The notes beneath the pieces were generated by a model. That model searched no databases. It was not told the DNA's origin and was given only the letters and a program-made list of their open reading frames with translations. Shown in pieces: positions 1 through 5,059 of a DNA stretch of 19,951 nucleotides (positions are counted from its first letter, which is position 1; each line of letters starts with the position of its first letter). The stretch spans positions 1-19,951 of the forward strand of contig CAMCHB010000010.1 of the NCBI GenBank assembly GCA_945874585.1, in the 5' to 3' direction. Both the position numbers and the translations under genes were made by a program. This DNA is from an uncultured Clostridium sp. (GTDB lineage Bacteria; Bacillota; Clostridia; TANB77; CAG-508).

Positions 1-100
1 TCATCAGCACAATAATGGTAATCACCAGTGCTACCAATGTAATACCATGACTACCAGCTAATTCTTTCATTGACTTACCTGATAATTCCTTACTTCTCAT
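1..100 (-). CDS. Type IV prepilin-like protein, N-terminal fragment (runs off the window)
   Basis: Thirty-three codons are visible on the minus strand before the window edge. They give a 19-residue polar leader ending in SHG, then the hydrophobic run ITLVALVITIIVLM. This is the class III (prepilin peptidase) signal: cleavage after Gly19, methylation of the new N-terminus, and the helix acting as membrane anchor and assembly domain. The family form GITLVALVITII is common in clostridial pilin-like proteins. Position +5, normally Glu in pilins, is Ala. The start at 100 is chosen for the AAGGAGG site at 110-116; a second Met at 70 would give a more usual 9-residue leader but has a poor ribosome site. 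The rest of the protein, and hence its role as pilin, pseudopilin or secreted adhesin, is outside the window. Confidence 0.75.
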   Translation of the reverse strand, partial: MRSKELSGKSMKELAGSHGITLVALVITIIVLM

Positions 101-116
101 ACCTTTTTTCCTCCTT

Positions 117-524
117 TGTTTTTTTGCTATCTTTTTACATTTTCCCTATTTTTTACTGTTTTTACTTTTTTATTCAAACGTTTGCTAACAGCTTCTTTTT
201 TTATTCTTAAATATTACGATCATACATTGCTACTTTATCTTATTTATCAGAGTAAATCTTATATTTTCTTTTTTCAATGTACTATGGCTTTATTTTATTT
301 GTCTGCTATTAGCTCTTTTGTATTTTATCAATATGTTTTTTCTTTGTCAATGATATTTTACCATTTATACATTTATGCATTTATTTGCAAATTTTTGTTT
401 ATTGGGTGATTTTACAAATTCTTTCTATTGTTCAAGCAATTACATTGCATCATTTGCGATTTTATATGTCTATTTCTATTTTTTATGTATTACTTAATTT
501 TGCCATTTATTATTTAGTTCAAAT
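117..524. other. T-rich noncoding stretch between prepilin-like gene and dinJ remnant
   Basis: About 400 bases with strong T excess on the plus strand. It would hold the 5' leader and promoter of the minus-strand prepilin-like gene, but I find no convincing -35/-10 pair for it. The only long open frame (plus strand, TTG start near 116) encodes an unbroken Phe/Leu/Tyr-rich string of the kind T-rich DNA gives by chance. No hairpin terminator or RNA gene was recognised. Confidence 0.5.
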
Positions 525-553
525 TTGATATTTGTATTGGATTTGTATATAAA
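525..553 (+). promoter_or_regulatory. Sigma-A promoter of the dinJ remnant
   Basis: TTGATA at 525-530 and TATAAA at 548-553 are separated by 17 bases and face the dinJ start. Just downstream an inverted pair TTGTAT (543-548) / ATACAA (559-564) spans the -10 and likely start site. It could be the operator used by the ribbon-helix-helix antitoxin for autorepression. That role is inferred from position only. Confidence 0.55.
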
Positions 554-595
554 TCGTGATACAACGAATATAATAATACTATGGAGGTGATGAAA

Positions 596-823
596 ATGGC
601 TAAAACTGATACTTTGCATATTCGAGTTGAACCTTCTGTAAAAGCAAGAGCAGAAAAAACTTTAAATGACTTGGGTTTGTCCATCACGGAAGCAGTTAAT
701 GTATTTTTAAATCAAGTCATTTTACACGATGGTATTCCCTTTAAAATTGAAAAGCCAAAATATAAAGATCACTTTCTTACTGGAAATTATAAACGGATTC
801 AAAGAATGTCACATACAACCTGA
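596..823 (+). CDS. dinJ: DinJ/RelB-family antitoxin, N-terminal part with foreign C-terminus
   Basis: The start ATG at 596 follows GGAGG (583-587) by 8 bases, better than the in-frame ATG at 581. Residues 1 to about 51 are a typical DinJ/RelB ribbon-helix-helix N-terminus: a short beta strand (TLHIRVEP), then helices with LGLSITEAVNVFLNQV and the ending GIPFKI. From about residue 53 the sequence stops looking like an antitoxin and becomes the middle of a YafQ toxin (KYKDHFLTGNYK). The frame then slips and stops after 75 residues. The toxin-neutralising C-terminal tail of DinJ is therefore missing. The DNA-binding half is intact and could still act as a repressor or cross-talk with other loci; neutralisation is unlikely. 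Confidence 0.7.
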   Translation: MAKTDTLHIRVEPSVKARAEKTLNDLGLSITEAVNVFLNQVILHDGIPFKIEKPKYKDHFLTGNYKRIQRMSHTT

Positions 824-905
824 TTGGCTTTTAATCTATAAAGTCGAAGATAGCGAATTGACCCTAATTGTATCAAGAACCGGCACACATTCAGATTTAT
901 TTTAA
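752..905 (+). pseudogene. yafQ: YafQ-type mRNA interferase, C-terminal remnant fused to dinJ and frameshifted
   Basis: From about 752 the DNA encodes the C-terminal half of a YafQ/RelE-superfamily ribosome-dependent mRNA endonuclease. KYKDHFLTGNYK is read in the dinJ frame; after one extra base (c at 794) it continues in the +1 frame as GFKECHIQPDW, then YKVED and RTGTHSDLF, with stop TAA at 903-905. Residues matching the known E. coli YafQ active site (His50, His63, Asp67-Trp68, His87, Phe91) are all present. The N-terminal 45 or so residues are absent. An internal deletion therefore joined antitoxin N-terminus to toxin C-terminus in frame, and a single-base insertion then broke the chimera. 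No functional toxin is expected. Confidence 0.8.
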
Positions 906-933
906 AAAGGGACTGTTAAAAAAGTCCCTTTTT
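904..933. terminator. Bidirectional rho-independent terminator (dinJ-yafQ remnant / recG)
   Basis: AAAAAGGGACT (904-914) pairs with AGTCCCTTTTT (923-933) around an 8-base loop. The A and T runs give a U tract on either strand. It lies between the convergent dinJ-yafQ remnant and recG and overlaps the toxin stop codon. Confidence 0.85.
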
Positions 934-946
934 ATTACTGTTTTAT

Positions 947-2992
947 CTATATATCAATTCTCTCTTTCATTTTTTCTGCCACCATTTGATACAATTTTTG
1001 ATTTTGTTCTGATTGCAAATTAGGATCTTTTTCTAATATGCCAATGACTAGTTCTTGTACTTCTTTTAGCATTTCGATATCTTCGTAAATATTAGCAATC
1101 TTAAATTCCGGTAATCCATGCTGTTTCGTACCAAAAAATTCACCAGATCCACGAAGATCCAAATCTTTCTGGGCAATGACAAATCCATCATTGGTTTCTT
1201 GCATAATTTGCATTCTTTGTCGAACGACATCTGAATTTCCCTGATACTTCAAAATACAATAAGACTGATATTGACCTCTTCCTACACGTCCACGCAATTG
1301 ATGAAGCTGAGCCAGTCCAAATCGTTCTGCATTTTCAATTACCATGATACTGGCATTCGGAACATTTACTCCCACTTCAATAACCGTTGTTGAAATTAAA
1401 ATATCAATTTTCCCCTCTTTGAATTCTTCCATAATTGCATCCTTCTCTTTTGGACGCATTTTACCATGCAAATAAGCTACACGATAAGAGGCAAAAACTT
1501 CTTTTTGATAATGTTCCGCCAGTTCTAAAACAGATTTTGCTTCTATTTCATCACTTTCTTCCACTAATGGGCAAACGATATAAGCCTGCCTACCTTCTTG
1601 GATTTGCTTTTTGATAAACTGATTCACACGATCTTCCAATCTTTTTGTTACAGCAAATGTTTCAATTTTCTTGCGGTTTGGTGGCATCTCATCAATCACC
1701 GAAATATCCAAATCTGCGTATAAAATCAAAGCCAATGTTCGAGGAATCGGCGTAGCTGTCATAACAAGTGTGTCTGGATTATGCCCTTTGGCAATAATGG
1801 TTTCTCTTTGTTTAACCCCAAAACGATGTTGTTCATCCGTTACCACTAAACCTAAACGATCAAATACTACATTTTCTTCTAGCAAAGCATGGGTTCCGAT
1901 CAATACATCAATTTCTCCTTTTTTTAAGCGTTCCAATACTTCTTCTTTTTTCTTTTTGGTTAATGCACTAATCAATAATTCACAACGAATTCCAAATGGT
2001 TTTAGCACTTTTTGAAACTCTGCCAAATGCTGTGCTGCCAAAATAGCGGTTGGTGCCATAATGGCGACTTGCTTTCCAGATCGAACCGCTTTATAAGATG
2101 CAATAATGGATACAATTGTTTTACCAGATCCAACATCGCCTTGTAACAAACGATTCATTGCCTTTTCTTGTTCCATATCCTGATTGATTTCTTGCAATAC
2201 TCTTGCTTGTGCCTTTGTCAAAGGATAAGGAAGTGTTTGAATCACATCTTGCATGGAAACATCTTTTGAAAATGCAATTCCTTTTTCCTGTACCTGATAA
2301 TGATTTTTTAAATACAATAAGAGTAACTGCATACGAAAAATTTCCTCGAATGCTAATCTTTTTCTTGCCTTTTGGTAACCAGTAGCATCCGGTGGGAAAT
2401 GAATATTCAGTATTGCGTCTTTCAGGCCACACAAATGGCATTTTTGAAGTAATGGCTCTGGTAAAGTTTCTGGGATTTTTTCTTTCATTTCTTGCAATGC
2501 TTGGCTCATAACGCTACGAAAAACGTTTTGGGTTAATTGATTGGTAGATGGATAAACTGGAACAATACGTCCTGTGTTTTTACAAACATTGATATTTTCT
2601 ACCAAAGGTGCTTGCATCTCCACACGTCCAAATTTATAAAGAACCTTTCCATAAAATTTGTAGGTATTTCCTTCTTTTATTTGTTGCCTAATATAAGTTT
2701 GATTATACCAACTAACTTCGCAATATCCTGTTTCGTCTGCTATACGTACCTGATAAATGGTTAAACCTTTATGAATGTGTTTAACGACCATTTTTGAAAC
2801 GACCTTTGCTATCAACAAAACATTGCCTTCTTCTCGTATATCTTGAATTTTTTTAGCCGTTCTGCGATCTTCATAGGCTCTTGGGAAATAAGCAATCAAA
2901 TCTTGTACCGTATCAATTCCTAATTTATGAAACAATTTTGCTCTTGCCGGTCCCACACCTTTGATAAATTGAATCTCCTGATTCCAATCCAT
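947..2992 (-). CDS. recG: ATP-dependent DNA helicase RecG
   Basis: RecG is a double-stranded DNA translocase that regresses stalled replication forks and processes branched recombination and R-loop intermediates. The 681 residues match the usual family length. A helix-hairpin-helix-like N-terminus (IKGVGPARA, about 10-18) and OB-fold wedge (about 60-150) precede the helicase core. Core motifs are Walker A GDVGSGKT (285-292), DEQHR (386-390), TATPIPRT (412-419) and GRVGRG in the second RecA domain. The ATG at 2992 has AAGGAGG 8 bases upstream (3001-3007) and its own promoter at 3016-3044. It is transcribed alone, divergently from the 63-aa gene. In Bacillus, recG closes the neighbourhood whose other members lie in this window. 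Confidence 0.97.
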   Translation of the reverse strand: MDWNQEIQFIKGVGPARAKLFHKLGIDTVQDLIAYFPRAYEDRRTAKKIQDIREEGNVLLIAKVVSKMVVKHIHKGLTIYQVRIADETGYCEVSWYNQTYIRQQIKEGNTYKFYGKVLYKFGRVEMQAPLVENINVCKNTGRIVPVYPSTNQLTQNVFRSVMSQALQEMKEKIPETLPEPLLQKCHLCGLKDAILNIHFPPDATGYQKARKRLAFEEIFRMQLLLLYLKNHYQVQEKGIAFSKDVSMQDVIQTLPYPLTKAQARVLQEINQDMEQEKAMNRLLQGDVGSGKTIVSIIASYKAVRSGKQVAIMAPTAILAAQHLAEFQKVLKPFGIRCELLISALTKKKKEEVLERLKKGEIDVLIGTHALLEENVVFDRLGLVVTDEQHRFGVKQRETIIAKGHNPDTLVMTATPIPRTLALILYADLDISVIDEMPPNRKKIETFAVTKRLEDRVNQFIKKQIQEGRQAYIVCPLVEESDEIEAKSVLELAEHYQKEVFASYRVAYLHGKMRPKEKDAIMEEFKEGKIDILISTTVIEVGVNVPNASIMVIENAERFGLAQLHQLRGRVGRGQYQSYCILKYQGNSDVVRQRMQIMQETNDGFVIAQKDLDLRGSGEFFGTKQHGLPEFKIANIYEDIEMLKEVQELVIGILEKDPNLQSEQNQKLYQMVAEKMKERIDI

Positions 2993-3015
2993 TTTATTTC
3001 CCTCCTTTTGCCTGT

Positions 3016-3044
3016 ATTATATAATGAAGTTTTTTGCAAATCAA
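3016..3044 (-). promoter_or_regulatory. Sigma-A promoter of recG
   Basis: On the minus strand TTGATT (3039-3044) and TATAAT (3016-3021) are exactly 17 bases apart, about 24 bases ahead of the recG start. The palindrome at 3046-3067 begins two bases upstream of this -35. Confidence 0.8.
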
Positions 3045-3045
3045 T

Positions 3046-3067
3046 ATACCATTTTTGAAAATGGTAT
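3046..3067. promoter_or_regulatory. Perfect palindrome between divergent promoters, candidate operator
   Basis: ATACCATTTT (3046-3055) and AAAATGGTAT (3058-3067) are perfect inverted arms around a 2-base centre. The element sits between the recG promoter and the -10 of the 63-aa gene, occupying the latter's -35 region. It has no T tract in a terminator position. Its size and dyad symmetry suit a dimeric repressor or activator; the protein is unknown. Confidence 0.6.
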
Positions 3068-3075
3068 GATATAAT
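3067..3075 (+). promoter_or_regulatory. Extended -10 promoter of the 63-aa gene
   Basis: TG at 3067-3068, one base, then TATAAT at 3070-3075 form an extended -10 about 41 bases before the start codon. No good -35 hexamer is present: the place is taken by the palindrome at 3046-3067, which suggests activator help or repressor control. Confidence 0.6.
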
Positions 3076-3116
3076 GACCTCCATAATTACTCAAACATCA
3101 CAAAGGAGGGTTAGCC

Positions 3117-3308
3117 ATGAAATTTAGGATTACTGACAACTGGGACTTTATCATCAGTGATGACCAAGGGGAACGGGAAGAAATTTTAACCTCAGCAGAA
3201 TTTTATCGGATGTATCCAGAAATTCATGATACATTAGTTCGAGCTAAATTCCATCGGTTAAAAAAATTACATGCTCCTCCTACTCCGGATTTAGATCCTT
3301 TTGCTTAA
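3117..3308 (+). CDS. Uncharacterised 63-aa soluble protein
   Basis: I do not recognise a family. The ORF starts at 3117 with AAGGAGGG at 3103-3110, and has its own promoter and its own terminator, so it looks like a genuine single-gene unit. The product has no signal peptide, membrane segment or cysteine. The N-terminal third looks beta-like and acidic (TDNWDF, SDDQGE). The middle is helical and basic (TSAEFYRMYPEIHDT, RAKFHRLKKL). A Pro/Asp tail (APPTPDLDPFA) ends the protein. It lies between recG and rpmB, the interval where Bacillus carries other genes (yloU/yloV), and I see no similarity to those products. Confidence 0.75.
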   Translation: MKFRITDNWDFIISDDQGEREEILTSAEFYRMYPEIHDTLVRAKFHRLKKLHAPPTPDLDPFA

Positions 3309-3320
3309 GCCAACCTAACT

Positions 3321-3357
3321 AAGCCATATAGAACAACTGTCTATATGGTTTCTTTTT
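3321..3357 (+). terminator. Rho-independent terminator after the 63-aa gene
   Basis: AAGCCATATAGA (3321-3332) pairs with TCTATATGGTTT (3340-3351) with one G-T pair, followed by TCTTTTT. Confidence 0.85.
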
Positions 3358-3382
3358 GACTAAAAAATTTGTGGAAGAACCC

Positions 3383-3411
3383 TTGAAATTTCATCTTTTA
3401 TATGTTAAACT
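3383..3411 (+). promoter_or_regulatory. Promoter of rpmB
   Basis: TTGAAA (3383-3388), a 17-base spacer and TAAACT (3406-3411) preceded by an extended TGn (3403-3405). Confidence 0.7.
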
Positions 3412-3455
3412 AGTGTGTAGTCGTTATGAATTTATCTTATAGGAGGTGCAATAAC

Positions 3456-3653
3456 ATGGCAAAATGTGAAATTTGTGACAAATCAGTTAATTTCGGAAAT
3501 CAATTAAGTATTACACGTTCTCATATTAGTAAAAGATCAACAAGAACTTGGAAACCAAATTTAAGAAGAGTTAAAGCTGTGGTAAACGGAGAACATAAAA
3601 GAATTTACGTATGTACAAAATGCTTACGTTCTGGAAAAGTAGAAAGAGCATAG
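3456..3653 (+). CDS. rpmB: 50S ribosomal protein L28
   Basis: A structural component of the large ribosomal subunit. The start at 3456 follows AGGAGG (3441-3446) and gives the standard 65-residue protein beginning MAKCEICDKSVNFGNQ. Residues shared with bacterial L28 include SHISKRSTRTWKPNLRRV and the C-terminal CTKCLRSGK. Two CxxC pairs (Cys4/Cys7 and Cys53/Cys56) mark the zinc-binding version of L28, which many Firmicutes use alongside or instead of a zinc-free copy. It is convergent with spoVM, an arrangement I recall from Bacillus. A longer in-frame start at 3426 lacks a ribosome site. Confidence 0.97.
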   Translation: MAKCEICDKSVNFGNQLSITRSHISKRSTRTWKPNLRRVKAVVNGEHKRIYVCTKCLRSGKVERA

Positions 3654-3674
3654 TGAATTCTATGAATAAAAGCA

Positions 3675-3723
3675 AAGGACGCATAATAATGAACATAAAA
3701 AATGTTTATTATTATACGTCCTT
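3675..3723. terminator. Bidirectional terminator between rpmB and spoVM
   Basis: A 20-bp stem (3677-3696 with 3702-3721; two G-T pairs) with a short A-rich loop lies between convergent genes. On the minus strand it is followed by the T-rich TTTGCTTTTATT; on the plus strand the U tract is weaker. Confidence 0.75.
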
Positions 3724-3784
3724 ATTGCTATTTATTTTGGTTCATTTTATGTAGTGAATTCTTCGTTTTTTGTTTGGTTTAGTT

Positions 3785-3859
3785 TTAGTCTTTTATGCCA
3801 AAAATCAATTTGACAAAACCTCGTAAAAATTTAGGAACTTTTTTGACCACAATTTTCAT
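3785..3859 (-). CDS. spoVM: Stage V sporulation protein M (SpoVM), 24 aa
   Basis: The product is MKIVVKKVPKFLRGFVKLIF followed by GIKD. It aligns without gaps to Bacillus SpoVM over its conserved core: Pro9-Lys10-Phe11-Leu12, Gly14, Val16 and Gly21, with alternating basic and hydrophobic positions of an amphipathic helix. In Bacillus, SpoVM binds the convex surface of the forespore outer membrane and anchors the coat-basement ATPase SpoIVA; Pro9 matters for this localisation. The start at 3859 has AGGAGG 7 bases upstream (3867-3872). It lies 22 bases behind a 49-aa membrane protein gene on the same strand and is convergent with rpmB, the expected neighbour. The size is below most gene-calling limits. 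No spoIVA is in the window to corroborate it. Confidence 0.85.
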   Translation of the reverse strand: MKIVVKKVPKFLRGFVKLIFGIKD

Positions 3860-3881
3860 ATTTACCCCTCCTATTTTCTTT

Positions 3882-4031
3882 CTAGCAAGCAAGCCAAGCT
3901 AAGCCAACTCCCACAACTAGTATGCCAATTAAAAATAACCAACCTGTTATTGGAAGTAATAGAACCATAAGCATACCGATGCCAAACCCAATGAGACACA
4001 CACCAATTGTTTTTTTCAAAAAACATAACAT
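3882..4031 (-). CDS. 49-aa two-helix membrane protein in operon with spoVM
   Basis: The ORF starts at 4031 with AGGAGG at 4041-4046 and ends 22 bases before spoVM. The product is almost entirely hydrophobic: a short KK-containing N-terminus, helix 1 about residues 9-27 (rich in Gly and Leu/Ile), a turn PITGW at 27-31, and helix 2 about 32-48 (LFLIGILVVGVGLAWL). I do not recognise a named family; the pattern resembles short hairpin membrane proteins. A CATACAAT box (4055-4062) upstream matches the -10 of Bacillus sigma-E promoters. Together with the shared transcript this suggests mother-cell expression during sporulation. Function is inferred from context only. Confidence 0.75.
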   Translation of the reverse strand: MLCFLKKTIGVCLIGFGIGMLMVLLLPITGWLFLIGILVVGVGLAWLAC

Positions 4032-4054
4032 AATCTATTACCTCCTCTCTCTAT

Positions 4055-4062
4055 ATTGTATG
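4055..4062 (-). promoter_or_regulatory. Candidate sigma-E -10 element for the 49-aa gene and spoVM
   Basis: The minus strand reads CATACAAT, identical to the Bacillus sigma-E -10 consensus and placed to start transcription just ahead of the AGGAGG of the 49-aa gene. The upstream element TCACTTT, 13 bases away, matches the -35 only partly. A sigma-A reading (TTGTCA, 19 bases, TACAAT) is also possible but badly spaced. Confidence 0.45.
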
Positions 4063-4110
4063 AAGGTTGGTAAGAAAAGTGACAATATTTTTTTTGGAGG
4101 TAATAAATAT

Positions 4111-4752
4111 ATGAAACAAAATTCCAAAATTGAAACCATCATTCAAATTTTAGAAAAAACCTATCCAGATGCTCACTGTAGCTTGGATTTTGAAACACCT
4201 TTTGAATTATTAGTAGCCGTAGTTTTATCCGCCCAATGTACCGATGCCCGTGTTAATCAGACTACACCTGCCCTATTTCAAAAATACAACACACCTCAAG
4301 CCATGGCCAACATGAAACTTTCGACCTTAGAACAAATCATCCATCCTTGTGGTTTTTACCATAACAAAGCCAAAAATTTAAAAGCATGTGCCACCAAGAT
4401 TGTGGCCGATTTTGATGGCAAAGTTCCATCCAATATGGACGATCTTACTTCTTTACCAGGTGTTGGACGAAAAAGTGCCAATGTCATTTTACTCAATGCT
4501 TTTCATAAGCCTGTTGGCATTGCCATTGATACCCATGCCAAGAGAATTTGCAATCGTCTTGGTCTAACCAAGTCAAAAGATCCCCTTAAAATTGAACAAG
4601 ATTTGCTTCAAATTGTCCCTTCTTCTGCAATTGCTTCTATCAATCATTTGCTCGTTTACCATGGGCGAAAATATTGCACAGCCAAATCACCACAATGTTC
4701 TGCATGCCCTTTACAGGCTTTGTGTCCTTATGCCAAAAAATTACCAGTATAA
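4111..4752 (+). CDS. nth: Endonuclease III
   Basis: A base-excision repair DNA glycosylase/AP lyase that removes oxidised pyrimidines. The start at 4111 follows GGAGG (4096-4100) and gives 213 residues, normal for Nth. An upstream in-frame extension from 3922 overlaps the opposite-strand 49-aa gene and has no family support. Visible signatures are the helix-hairpin-helix LPGVGRKSANVIL with the catalytic Lys, the downstream catalytic Asp in IDTHAKRI, and the C-terminal 4Fe-4S ligands spaced Cys-X6-Cys-X2-Cys-X5-Cys in CTAKSPQCSACPLQALC. It interrupts the otherwise Bacillus-like order between spoVM and rpe. The 4-Cys gene follows after 59 bases, probably on the same transcript. Confidence 0.96.
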   Translation: MKQNSKIETIIQILEKTYPDAHCSLDFETPFELLVAVVLSAQCTDARVNQTTPALFQKYNTPQAMANMKLSTLEQIIHPCGFYHNKAKNLKACATKIVADFDGKVPSNMDDLTSLPGVGRKSANVILLNAFHKPVGIAIDTHAKRICNRLGLTKSKDPLKIEQDLLQIVPSSAIASINHLLVYHGRKYCTAKSPQCSACPLQALCPYAKKLPV

Positions 4753-4811
4753 TTGCTATTTTTTGTTTTATACTAATCCTATCCTACATATTATTTTATA
4801 GGAGGTTTTTT

Positions 4812-4946
4812 ATGACGACAATCAATTGCACTTCAGACTGTCTCTACCAAGTAGATGGCAAATGTACCTATCGCCAAATTGCTTCAAAAACTATTACCCC
4901 AAACGCAAATTGCACCTATTATTCTCCCCTAAAAAAGCAAGTATAA
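4812..4946 (+). CDS. 44-aa four-cysteine protein
   Basis: The start ATG at 4812 follows AGGAGG at 4800-4805. Cysteines are at 6, 10, 18 and 34 (INCTSDC, GKC, NANC). Similar short proteins with the pattern Cys-X3-Cys-X7-Cys-X15-Cys are common in clostridial genomes, often under unreliable names such as hydroxymyristoyl-ACP dehydratase, and resemble DUF1540-like Cys-rich mini-proteins. Metal binding is plausible but unproven. There is no signal peptide. It follows nth and may share its transcript. A longer open frame reaching back to 4674 lies inside nth in another phase and is not used. Confidence 0.7.
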   Translation: MTTINCTSDCLYQVDGKCTYRQIASKTITPNANCTYYSPLKKQV

Positions 4947-4996
4947 AGCTGTTTTTGAGCCTTTTCTTATTCAAATGTGTTTTTTTTGTGTTTTTA

Positions 4997-5025
4997 TTGA
5001 CAAAAGCTAAATAAAGCTATATCAT
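4997..5025 (+). promoter_or_regulatory. Strong sigma-A promoter of the bactofilin-like gene
   Basis: A consensus TTGACA (4997-5002), a 17-base spacer and TATCAT (5020-5025), 34 bases before the start codon. Confidence 0.85.
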
Positions 5026-5059
5026 ATTTCATATCAAAATTATAGGAGGAGATTTCGAT

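Noticed and set aside
116..409. 97-codon plus-strand frame with a TTG start
   Set aside because: Composition is almost only Phe, Leu, Tyr, Ser and Ile, as T-rich DNA yields by chance. The upstream CCTCC is the complement of the minus-strand ribosome site, not a site for this frame.
2121..2441. Second minus-strand frame inside recG
   Set aside because: It overlaps the conserved RecG core in another phase and shows no family features.
3922..4110. N-terminal extension of endonuclease III
   Set aside because: It overlaps the opposite-strand 49-aa gene and lacks a ribosome site. Family homology begins after ATG 4111, which has GGAGG.
4947..4996. Possible terminator after the four-Cys gene
   Set aside because: Only a short imperfect AAGCT/AGCCTT pairing is present before the T-rich run; too weak to call.
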